DNA from: CAUJIW01 sp963205175
GTDB taxonomy: Bacteria; Pseudomonadota; Alphaproteobacteria; Sphingomonadales; Sphingomonadaceae
Direction: 5' to 3' (one strand)
Length of the DNA stretch: 24,198 bases
NCBI GenBank assembly: GCA_041060555.1
Contig: JBEUDS010000033.1
A program made the translations under genes and the position numbers. Under the pieces are notes generated by a model that ran no database searches, had not been told where the DNA came from, and saw only the letters and a list, made by a program, of their open reading frames with translations. This document shows, piece by piece, positions 8,240 to 15,519 of this stretch. Position 1 is the first letter of the stretch; each line of letters starts with the position of its first letter.

Positions 8240-9024
8240 CAGGCGGCGTTGTTCAGATCGTCGTTGGCCGCCGCTTTGCGCTTGTCGCGCGGGGTGCCCA
8301 TGTGGACCTGACCGCCGGACAGCTGCGCCACCCACGGGAAGCGCTGGGCCTGCACCGGCGTGTAGCCGAGGTTGAACACCGTCTCGCTCTTCACCGGCCG
8401 TTCGCCGCGTTCGTAGAAGGTGCCGAACAGCCGGTCCCAGAAGAAGTTGGTGATGCCGAAATTGCCATCCTCATCCTGGAAGTGATGCTCCATGTGCCGC
8501 TGCTTGATGATCTGCAGGTAGCGGTTCTTCGGCTTGTAACTGAGGTGCTGGATGCAGTGGCAGAACTCGTAGACGCAGGTCATCAGCAGACCGGCGCAGA
8601 TAGCGGTGAGCGCGCCGCCCAGACCGTCGATCGCCCAGCCGATCGGGCCGGTGGCCAGCACGATGGTCGGCAGCGTGGTGTACAGCGCGCCGAACAGGAT
8701 TTCGAGGTGATGCGGATCCTGGTGGTGATCGTAGTGGATGCGCTTCCACACCCAGGCGGTCAGCGGCGACTTGTACATCCACTGGCTGTGCAGCACGTAG
8801 CGGTGCAGCAGATACCAGATCAGCGGGTAGGCAAACACCGAGAAGCCGGCGGCGATGGCGGCTTTCCACCACGCCGTAACATTCTGGGTGGCGTAATAAC
8901 CAGTCACGGCCGCCAGCACCAGATACGCCTGGATGGCGTAATACTGGAAGTACGCGACCACCAGTTGGCCCAGCGTCATCTTGTTCAGATAGTGCGTCTT
9001 GTTCCACATGCCGAGCTTCAGCAT
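8239..9024 (-). CDS. Fatty acid hydroxylase / sterol desaturase family membrane protein
   Basis: The 261-residue multi-pass membrane protein carries the histidine clusters that bind the di-iron centre of integral membrane hydroxylases: HRYVLH (74-79), HYDHH (97-101), HCIQH (156-160) and HMEHH (177-181). Hydrophobic segments lie at about 20-45, 55-75 and 110-155. Enzymes of this family put a hydroxyl group on an acyl or sphingoid chain using O2. Because its stop codon overlaps the bcerS start, hydroxylation of a ceramide chain is the best guess, giving phytoceramide-like or 2-hydroxy-acyl products. The precise carbon cannot be read from sequence. The gene opens after a 94-base gap from the flippase, with a strong ribosome binding site, so it may have its own promoter. 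Confidence 0.88.
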   Translation of the reverse strand: MLKLGMWNKTHYLNKMTLGQLVVAYFQYYAIQAYLVLAAVTGYYATQNVTAWWKAAIAAGFSVFAYPLIWYLLHRYVLHSQWMYKSPLTAWVWKRIHYDHHQDPHHLEILFGALYTTLPTIVLATGPIGWAIDGLGGALTAICAGLLMTCVYEFCHCIQHLSYKPKNRYLQIIKQRHMEHHFQDEDGNFGITNFFWDRLFGTFYERGERPVKSETVFNLGYTPVQAQRFPWVAQLSGGQVHMGTPRDKRKAAANDDLNNAA

Positions 9025-9033
9025 TGCGGGGAC

Positions 9034-9039
9034 TCCTCG
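9034..9039 (-). promoter_or_regulatory. Strong ribosome binding site of the hydroxylase gene
   Basis: On the minus strand GAGGAG precedes the ATG at 9024 by nine bases. It is the clearest Shine-Dalgarno sequence in this part of the window. It fixes the start at 9024 and suggests efficient translation of the hydroxylase and the coupled bcerS. Confidence 0.7.
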
Positions 9040-9118
9040 GTTACCATGGGACTAGCCTCTCGCGCATCACTATGGCGGATTTTTGGCCGCGCCATTGACC
9101 CAGGTCAGGGACGCTCGC

Positions 9119-10672
9119 TCACACTTTAAGTCGCAGCCAGCGGCCAAAGCGCCCCAGCGAGCCACGGTCGCCAGGCCCGAGACCGAAACGCAGGGAAATC
9201 CAGAAGGCGACAAAAAAGGTCGCGAAGGCGGCGAGGGCGCCGACGGGCGCGGATTTCATCTGACCCGCGGTATCGGCCGCGAAGATCAGCAACGTCGACC
9301 CCAGACCCACCAGCACGGTGCGCCCGAAGGGCGGGCGGAACGGGTGCAGACGGTGCGCCTGATAGAGCTGGATCAACGCCAGGATGGCGACCAGGTTGAT
9401 CGAGATGGCGACACTTATCGCCATGCCCATGGCACCCAGTCGCGGCGTCAGCACCAGCGCCAGCGGGATCCAGCTCAGCACGCCAATGGCACTGTTCAAC
9501 AACGTCAGCCGCCGCTTGCCGATGACCAGCAGGATGGCGCCGCCGGGGCCGACCAGTGCCTCAAGGCTGCGACCGATGGTGAGTACCACCAGCAGGCCGA
9601 AGGCGGCTCGGGCCTCCGGCGCGAACAGAAACAGGATTTCCTCGCCGACACAGATCAGACCAGCGGTAAGGGGCAGGATGCCCGCGGCGGCCAGCCGGGT
9701 GGCAAAGCCGTAAAGCGGCTGGATCGCCGCCGTGTCGACCGCTGCGCTCTGGGCCGAGGCGAGCGGCGCCATGACGTAGCCGAAGCTCAGCTTCACCATC
9801 TGCATGGTGCTGGCGACCTTGCGGGCAATGCCGTAGAGCGCCGAGGCCGTCGCGCCCTGGACGCCCGGCAGCATGATGTTGAGCAATACCGGCGGCAGGT
9901 CGGAATAGATGCGATTGAGCAGGTTCGCCGGCAATGCCGCGCTGCCCAGCCCGACCAGATCGGCCCAGGTCCGGCGCGGAATAGGCACGCGGATCATCCG
10001 GCGAAGGTCATAATAGCGCCCGAGCAGGCGCACCGACATGGCACAGATCAGCAGCAACGAGGCCAGATGGGCGGCCACCAGACCGAGGCTGCGCATGCCA
10101 ATGGCGAAGCACAGCAGGGCGGCCGTCAACCGGCTGGCCTGTTCGTAGAACACCTTGAGCCGGATCTCCGGGCCGAAGGCACGGCGGGCCCGCAGGGCCG
10201 AGCCCGAGACCTCCAGAAACGTCCACAGCGGCAATGCCCAGCAGAACAGACCGATGGCCAGCGCGAGCGTCGGCTCGTCGCGTGGCGCCGCGTTCACCAG
10301 TCTGGCAAGATAGGGCGCCATGAAAGAACCCAGGATCGCCAGGGGTACGGTGGTGGCCTGGGTCAGCAGCAACGCGGCCTTGACGGCGATCAGCGCCTCG
10401 TCATCGCTGCGCGCCTGCGGCACGACCCGTTGCAGCACCGTGGTCATGGCGAGGTCGCAGATATTGGCGAGGATATTCACCACCGACCACAGGACGGTGT
10501 AGACGCCGTAGGTCGCCACCGAGAACAGCCACGTGTAGGCGGGCTGACTGACAATCTCGATGATGGCGCCAAAGCGGGCGAGCAGGGCGGTGGCGGCGCT
10601 TTTCGCCACCTCGCCCTCGGTGACCGGCTGAGGACCGTCAAATGCCGCCTTGTCGGGAGTAGCGCCGCTCAT
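9119..10672 (-). CDS. MOP-superfamily lipid/polysaccharide flippase (Wzx-like)
   Basis: The 517-residue protein has about twelve to fourteen hydrophobic segments across its length and resembles the Wzx / polysaccharide transport branch of the MOP superfamily (for example the opening ARFGAIIEIVSQPAYTWLF and the paired six-helix halves). Such proteins flip lipid-linked substrates across the inner membrane. Its start codon overlaps the stop of the upstream permease gene (ATGA, 10669-10672), and GAGGA directly precedes the ATG. It is therefore in one transcript with the two LptF/LptG-like permeases. No O-antigen glycosyltransferase or polymerase is nearby, while ceramide genes are, so a sphingolipid substrate is the most economical inference. 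The sequence alone does not show the substrate. Confidence 0.82.
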   Translation of the reverse strand: MSGATPDKAAFDGPQPVTEGEVAKSAATALLARFGAIIEIVSQPAYTWLFSVATYGVYTVLWSVVNILANICDLAMTTVLQRVVPQARSDDEALIAVKAALLLTQATTVPLAILGSFMAPYLARLVNAAPRDEPTLALAIGLFCWALPLWTFLEVSGSALRARRAFGPEIRLKVFYEQASRLTAALLCFAIGMRSLGLVAAHLASLLLICAMSVRLLGRYYDLRRMIRVPIPRRTWADLVGLGSAALPANLLNRIYSDLPPVLLNIMLPGVQGATASALYGIARKVASTMQMVKLSFGYVMAPLASAQSAAVDTAAIQPLYGFATRLAAAGILPLTAGLICVGEEILFLFAPEARAAFGLLVVLTIGRSLEALVGPGGAILLVIGKRRLTLLNSAIGVLSWIPLALVLTPRLGAMGMAISVAISINLVAILALIQLYQAHRLHPFRPPFGRTVLVGLGSTLLIFAADTAGQMKSAPVGALAAFATFFVAFWISLRFGLGPGDRGSLGRFGRWLRLKV

Positions 10673-11763
10673 TCCTCGGTCCGGAACAAGACGCTCTCAC
10701 CGACACAGAAGAACAGCAGCGGCGCCGACCATGCGGCCATCAACGGGGGCACGGTGCCGAACTGACCCATCGCCATCATGAAATTGTCGGCGACGAAATA
10801 AGCGAATCCCAGCGCCATGCCGATGACGATGCGCACGAACAGCTTGCCCGACCGCACGACGCCAAAAGCGGCGATGGCCCCCAGGACAGGCATCAGCAGC
10901 GAGGACAGCGGCCCGGATATCTTGTGCTGGAGCGCGGCTTGCAGACTCTCGGTCGGATGCCCGCCAGCCTTCAGCTCGCGTATGGCCCGGGCCAGCCGGG
11001 GGTAGGAAACCCCGTTGGGGTCAACCGCCGCCGCCAGAAAGCGCTCGCTCTCCAGTTCGGTTCGCCATGGCATCGACGCCACGGTATCGCTCAACCGGCC
11101 ATCGACGTCGTAGGTCCGCACGCCGTAGAGCGTCCACGACTTGCCGGCCAGCTCGGCGCGATCGGCCCTGATGATGCGGCGCAGATTGGGGTCGCTGCCG
11201 CGTTCGAAGATCTGCAGGCCTGGCAGAATCAGCCGCCCCCGATCGACCACTGCCCGGTCGGCGCGCACGATGGAGGCGCCATCAGTGACCCAGATGTCGC
11301 GCGTGCCGCTGTCCGCCGGCGGCAGGACGCGGGCGTATTCGGCGCGTTCCCAGGCACTGAGCCGGGCCGTCGAGGGCGCCACCACCGCTTCATTGAAAAA
11401 GAAGTGCGCGACCGAGATGGCCAAACCCGTCAGCAGCAGGGGCGCCAGCACCTGATGAGCGGAAATGGCGGCTGCCCGCATGATGACGACCTCGCTGTTC
11501 TGGTTCAGCGTCGCGAGGGTCACCAGTGTCGCCAACAGGACCGAGAAGGGCAGGAATTGTGACAGCAGTTGTGGCAGCCGCCAGCCCAGATAGCGCAGGA
11601 TTTCAGGATAGCCGCTACCGTCGGGCGCCAGGATCTTGTCGGATTCGGAGAGCAGGTCGAGCGTCTGCAACACCATCACCAGACCGAAGATGAAGGCCAG
11701 CACGCGCACGGCGAACATCTGCGCGATGTAGCGGGTCAGGGTGGGGGATGGGAACATGCGCAT
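10669..11763 (-). CDS. LptF/LptG (YjgP/YjgQ) family permease, LptG-like copy
   Basis: The 364-residue product has the YjgP/YjgQ layout: an N-terminal helix from about residue 10 (PTLTRYIAQMFAVRVLAFIF), further helices at about 60-80 and 100-120, a central soluble beta-rich domain at about 130-265 and three C-terminal helices. LptF and LptG form the membrane part of the ABC transporter that extracts LPS from the inner membrane. The central domain projects into the periplasm and contacts LptC. The gene follows its LptF-like partner by 10 bases and overlaps the flippase by four. AGGTGA upstream supports the start at 11763; an ATG at 11757 is an alternative. No lptA, lptB, lptC or lptD is near, unlike most canonical lptFG loci. 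It may be a paralogue for sphingolipid transport. Confidence 0.88.
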   Translation of the reverse strand: MRMFPSPTLTRYIAQMFAVRVLAFIFGLVMVLQTLDLLSESDKILAPDGSGYPEILRYLGWRLPQLLSQFLPFSVLLATLVTLATLNQNSEVVIMRAAAISAHQVLAPLLLTGLAISVAHFFFNEAVVAPSTARLSAWERAEYARVLPPADSGTRDIWVTDGASIVRADRAVVDRGRLILPGLQIFERGSDPNLRRIIRADRAELAGKSWTLYGVRTYDVDGRLSDTVASMPWRTELESERFLAAAVDPNGVSYPRLARAIRELKAGGHPTESLQAALQHKISGPLSSLLMPVLGAIAAFGVVRSGKLFVRIVIGMALGFAYFVADNFMMAMGQFGTVPPLMAAWSAPLLFFCVGESVLFRTEE

Positions 11764-11773
11764 CGGGCGTCAC

Positions 11774-12979
11774 CTATCCTGCCGCCAGCCAGTCACGGCC
11801 GCGTTTGGGTATGAGCTTGAGCGCGATCTTCGCCATCCGGCCCCCCAGACGGATAAGGTAGCCGATCGGCGGATCACCAACCCGATGACCGACCAGGTAG
11901 AACAGCCAGAGGCTGCTGACCACGAACACCGAGAAGGTTCCCCACTGCAGCAGCGCGGCGTCGGCGACGCCATCGGCACCCAGACGCTCACAGAACTCGG
12001 AGACTTCGTTGTAGACCACCAGCGAGACCACACCGGCAAAGACACCCAGCGCCGACGACTGGCGCTTGGGCGGTATGGCCAGCGCCATGCCAAGGAAGGG
12101 GATGACGAACAATACCGCCACCTGGATCATCCGGCGGTGGAAATTCGACCACGCCTGCGACCGCGCGGCCGCGTCCTGGCCGGTGTCTTGGCGCAGCGCC
12201 AGCAACTCCGGCATCGTCAGTTCAAGCTCCCGGCCTCCGCGTGCGCGAAATATCTCCATGCGCGGCAGATCGACGGGCAGGTCATGCTGCTCGAACCGAA
12301 GCAGGCGCGGCTGCTCCTGTTTTGGCGACTGGTGAACCAGTATGCCGTTGTACAGCCGGAACAGGATCACATCCGGATCGTCGGTGGCCAGAAAGGTGCC
12401 GCGATCGGCGGAGACCGCCAGCGTGGCGCCGTCCTCGCTGGTGGCATGGGCGAAGATGCCCATCAGGTCGCGGCCGCTGTTCTGCGATTGTTCGATCCGC
12501 AGGGTCAGTCGCTTGCCCAGGTGCGCGAACTCGCCGACCTTGATGCTGGCACCCAGCGCACCCGAGCGCAGTTCGAAGCGCAGCCCTTCATAGGCATAGC
12601 GGCTGTACGGCTGGATGAAGCCGACGATCCACAAGGTGATCAGCGCCAGCCCCACCGAATAGAGCAGCGGCACCCGCAGCAGACGCAGGTGCGAGATGCC
12701 GGCCGATGCGATGGCATCGAACTCACTGCTGGTCGCCAGCTTGCGGAAGGTCAGCACGATGCCCAGCATCAGCCCGATGGGGATGCCCAGACTGAGGTAC
12801 TGCGGGATCAGGTTGCCCAGCATCTGCCAGACGACTGTCACCGGGCCGCCTTCATTCATGACAAAATCAAACAACTTCAGCATCTTGTCCAGCAACAGCA
12901 GCATTGCGGAGACAAGCAGGGTCGCGACCAGCGGCGTGAAGATGAGGCGGGCGATATAACGGTCGATTTGATTAATCAT
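11774..12979 (-). CDS. LptF/LptG (YjgP/YjgQ) family permease, LptF-like copy
   Basis: The 401-residue product is the LptF-like half of the pair. The N-terminus MINQIDRYIARLIFTPLVAT and the segment GIPIGLMLGIVLTFRKLATSSEF are typical of the family. The latter is the coupling-helix region that would meet the ATPase. A soluble domain spans about residues 135-280, and three C-terminal helices follow (VLFVIPFLGMALAIPPKRQ opens the first). It is the first gene of the five- or six-gene minus-strand run ending in bcerS and DUF502, and is transcribed divergently from the cpgA-like gene across 96 bases. Whether it serves LPS or sphingolipid cannot be settled from sequence. A second lptFG pair elsewhere in the genome would point to sphingolipid. 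Confidence 0.88.
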   Translation of the reverse strand: MINQIDRYIARLIFTPLVATLLVSAMLLLLDKMLKLFDFVMNEGGPVTVVWQMLGNLIPQYLSLGIPIGLMLGIVLTFRKLATSSEFDAIASAGISHLRLLRVPLLYSVGLALITLWIVGFIQPYSRYAYEGLRFELRSGALGASIKVGEFAHLGKRLTLRIEQSQNSGRDLMGIFAHATSEDGATLAVSADRGTFLATDDPDVILFRLYNGILVHQSPKQEQPRLLRFEQHDLPVDLPRMEIFRARGGRELELTMPELLALRQDTGQDAAARSQAWSNFHRRMIQVAVLFVIPFLGMALAIPPKRQSSALGVFAGVVSLVVYNEVSEFCERLGADGVADAALLQWGTFSVFVVSSLWLFYLVGHRVGDPPIGYLIRLGGRMAKIALKLIPKRGRDWLAAG

Positions 12980-13075
12980 CGCGGTGTTGTCGCCGGTTGG
13001 TCAAACTTTGGCCGCGAACGACCCCCACACAGACTGAAGTGGGCTGGGTATAGCCCGGCTGTGGAACAAGGTCAC

Positions 13076-13600
13076 ATGAAAAATCGAGCCCTCCGGTCAT
13101 GGTGTCTCGGCCTGTCGCTCCCGGCGCTGGCCATGCCCGGCGCCGCCGTGGCGACACCAGTACTGGGCGAACACGCCGCGGCGTGCGCGACGGGTACTCA
13201 GGCGCCAGCCGCGCTGGTGACGGTGACCGGTTTCAAGGACCGCAAGGGCAAGGTCCGCATCCAGGTCTACAGTGACCATCCCGACGAGTTTCTGGCGAAG
13301 GGGCACAAGCTCATGCGGGTCGACGTGCCGACGACGCCGGCCGGCGACATGACCATCTGCGTGCCGCTGCCGGGCAAACTGCCGCGCTACTCGCTGGTCG
13401 TGCTGCACGACCGCGACAATGACGGCCGCATGGACGGCACGTCCGACGGTTTCGCCTTCTCCAACAATCCCAAGCTGGGCTGGTCCAAGCCTCACGTCGA
13501 TCGGGTGGCGTTCAACGCCCCGCAGGGTGTGGCCAGCATGCGCATCACCCTCAATTATCTTCAGGGCCTCAGCATCCGGCCCATCAAGTCCGCGGAGTAA
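13076..13600 (+). CDS. cpgA: Secreted DUF2141 protein, CpgA-like
   Basis: The 174-residue product begins with a signal peptide: MKNR, a hydrophobic core, and a likely cleavage after AVA around residue 27. The DUF2141 region follows, with GKVRIQVYSDHPDEFLAKG, CVPLPGKLPRYSLVVLHDRD and the closing DGFAFSNNPKLGWSKPHVDR. The protein should be periplasmic. DUF2141 has no assigned chemistry. Its place directly before the ceramide kinase gene matches, as I recall it, the Caulobacter cpgABC order needed for ceramide phosphoglycerate. AAGGTC precedes the ATG at 13076. It starts a plus-strand operon of three genes with a three-base gap and a four-base overlap, divergent from the permease operon. The symbol is by position and family, not proven. 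Confidence 0.78.
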   Translation: MKNRALRSWCLGLSLPALAMPGAAVATPVLGEHAAACATGTQAPAALVTVTGFKDRKGKVRIQVYSDHPDEFLAKGHKLMRVDVPTTPAGDMTICVPLPGKLPRYSLVVLHDRDNDGRMDGTSDGFAFSNNPKLGWSKPHVDRVAFNAPQGVASMRITLNYLQGLSIRPIKSAE

Positions 13601-13603
13601 ACG

Positions 13604-14572
13604 ATGTCGCTTGTCGCGCTGCTGTCCAACCCCCTGTCCACCGGCAACAAGGATCTGCTGCCCAAGGTCCGGGACTATGTGGCCTCGCATGGCAACATCT
13701 TTCATGTCGAACTGCATGACGTCGGCGAGATTCCCGCCGCCTTGCAGATGATCGCCCGGGCCAAGCCGGCGGTGCTGGTCATCAATGGTGGCGACGGCAC
13801 CGTGCAGGCGACGCTGACCGAACTCTATTACGGCCGGCCGTTTGGCGACAATCCGCCGCCGGTCGCGGTGCTGCCCAACGGCAAGACCAACCTGATCGCC
13901 AATGACCTGGGCGCCAACGGCGACCCGTTCAAGGCGATGGATCGCATTCTTGATATCGCACGCGGCGATGTCGACCGCCATGTCGTCACCAGGCCGCTGA
14001 TCGCGTTGTCGGACGGACGCCGCAACAAGCCGGTACTGGGCATGTTCCTGGGCGCCGCCGGCCTGCTCAACGCCCTGATGTTCTGCCGCAACAAGATCTA
14101 CCCGCTGGGCCTGCCCAACGCGGTATCGCATGTGCTGGCGACCATTGCCGTGCTGTTCGGCATGGTGATCGGGGGGCAGTCTCGCCTGTCGCCGTTCCGG
14201 GCCGAACCGATGCGGATCACCGTACGTGGCGCCGGCGCCATCGAAGGCCGTTTCTTCGTGCTGCTGGTCACCACCCTTGAGCGGTTGTTGCTGGGCGTCC
14301 GCTCCAGCGCGTCGCCGGGGGCAGGCGCGCTCAGCATGACCTGTATCGAGCCCCGCCGCCGTTCCATCTGGCGCGCCGCGATCGCCCTGCTGACCGGGCG
14401 CTTCAACGAGTTGTCGGCGCCGGGCGTGCACCTGCGACGCGGTGACGAGATCCGCATTGAGGGCCGTCAGCCGGCAGTGCTGATGGACGGCGAGATATTC
14501 CAGGCTGCCCCGGGGCGGCCGATCCTGCTGACGCCGACCGCGCCCCAGTCCTTCCTGTCGTTGGCGATGTGA
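13604..14572 (+). CDS. cpgB: Ceramide kinase of the diacylglycerol-kinase fold (CpgB/CerK-like)
   Basis: The 322-residue protein belongs to the DAGK catalytic-domain family. The nucleotide-binding GGDGT motif is at residues 62-66, followed by VLPNGKTNLIAND at about 89-101 in place of the usual PxGTxNxxA, and by MDGE at 294-297, the C-terminal acidic motif. No signal peptide is present, so it should act at the cytoplasmic face of the inner membrane, phosphorylating a lipid hydroxyl with ATP. In Caulobacter the homologous gene in the same neighbourhood encodes a bacterial ceramide kinase, making ceramide 1-phosphate as the base for the phosphoglycerate headgroup. Context favours that role over diacylglycerol kinase. 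It starts three bases after the cpgA-like stop and overlaps the next gene by four. Confidence 0.83.
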   Translation: MSLVALLSNPLSTGNKDLLPKVRDYVASHGNIFHVELHDVGEIPAALQMIARAKPAVLVINGGDGTVQATLTELYYGRPFGDNPPPVAVLPNGKTNLIANDLGANGDPFKAMDRILDIARGDVDRHVVTRPLIALSDGRRNKPVLGMFLGAAGLLNALMFCRNKIYPLGLPNAVSHVLATIAVLFGMVIGGQSRLSPFRAEPMRITVRGAGAIEGRFFVLLVTTLERLLLGVRSSASPGAGALSMTCIEPRRRSIWRAAIALLTGRFNELSAPGVHLRRGDEIRIEGRQPAVLMDGEIFQAAPGRPILLTPTAPQSFLSLAM

Positions 14573-15498
14573 GCGCCGAACTGCGGACCCTCGTCGCCGA
14601 GACCCTCGCCGGCGAGGCATCACCCGTCGTGCGTACCTTCGCCGCCCGGCTCGCTGCCCGCTATGGCGAGGCCGCCCGGGGGGTGTTGTTCTACGGCTCG
14701 TCGCTGCGTACTGGCGACCTCACCGGCACACTGCTGGACTTCTACCTGCTGGTCGACGACTACACCCACGCCTATGGCGGGCGCTGGCTGGCGGTGGCCA
14801 ACCGGCTGCTGCCGCCCAACGTGTTTTATGCCGAGGAAGAGATCGACGGCGTCCGCTATCGCGCCAAATACGCCGTGCTGACGCTGCGGCAGTTTCATGC
14901 GCTGGCCGGTCGCGGAACATTCAACGTCTCGATCTGGGCCCGCTTTGCTCAGCCGTCGCTACTGGTATGGCACGCACCAGCGCAAGAGACGCCGGTGGCC
15001 GCGGCCGTGGCGCTGGCGCCGGAGACGTTGCTGACGGCGGCCTTGCCGCTGCTACCGGCCGCCACCGACTGCCGGGGGTTGTGGACGGCGGCCTTCGCGC
15101 TCACCTACGGCTCCGAACTGCGGGCCGAACGGCGTGGCAAGGGGCTGGAGCTTTATGATCTGGCGCCGGATTATTACCGGGCGATCACCGAACCGGCATT
15201 GCGCGCGGCCGGTGTCCGGTACAGCCGCGAGGGCGAGCGCCTGCGCCTGCATCACCGGGGTTCGCGACTGCTCGGCCGGCTGCTGTGGAGCCTGCGCAGC
15301 CTGCAGGGCAAGCTGCTGTCGGCGCTGCGACTGATCAAGGCTTCGGCCACCTTCGATGGCGGCATCGATTATCTGGCCTGGAAGATCACCCGGCACGCCG
15401 GCGTACCGGTCGAGATCAAGCCCTGGCATCGCCGCCACCCGATCATCGGCGGGCTGGTGCTGTTCTGGCAGCTCCGCCGGCGCGGCGCGGTGCGCTGA
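14569..15498 (+). CDS. cpgC: Nucleotidyltransferase-like protein (Tam41-like), CpgC-like
   Basis: The 309-residue product starts at a GTG whose last bases overlap the kinase stop (GTGA). Near the N-terminus it has FYGSSLRTGD at residues 41-50, then LLDFYLLVDDY at 55-65. A glycine-serine turn followed by an acidic beta strand is the pattern of nucleotidyltransferase folds. The arrangement recalls Tam41, the mitochondrial phosphatidate cytidylyltransferase. The rest is poorly characterised, with a basic C-terminus (KPWHRRHP) and no clear membrane helix. As third gene of the cpg-like operon it occupies the cpgC position. Cytidylyl transfer during headgroup assembly is a reasonable guess, not shown. 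Its stop is 21 bases from the convergent spt stop. Confidence 0.7.
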   Translation: MSAELRTLVAETLAGEASPVVRTFAARLAARYGEAARGVLFYGSSLRTGDLTGTLLDFYLLVDDYTHAYGGRWLAVANRLLPPNVFYAEEEIDGVRYRAKYAVLTLRQFHALAGRGTFNVSIWARFAQPSLLVWHAPAQETPVAAAVALAPETLLTAALPLLPAATDCRGLWTAAFALTYGSELRAERRGKGLELYDLAPDYYRAITEPALRAAGVRYSREGERLRLHHRGSRLLGRLLWSLRSLQGKLLSALRLIKASATFDGGIDYLAWKITRHAGVPVEIKPWHRRHPIIGGLVLFWQLRRRGAVR

Positions 15499-15519
15499 TC
15501 CTGACGCAGTCGCGGGCGA

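Noticed and set aside
9096..9107. Short inverted repeat TGACC-CA-GGTCA upstream of the hydroxylase gene
   Set aside because: Five-base arms are likely by chance in this composition and no promoter elements align with it.
9083..10765. 560-codon plus-strand frame opposite the flippase
   Set aside because: Gln/Arg/His-rich antisense shadow of the membrane protein.
11741..13600. 619-codon plus-strand frame ending in the DUF2141 gene
   Set aside because: Antisense to the LptF-like gene up to about 12979; the true gene starts at 13076 with a signal peptide and ribosome binding site.
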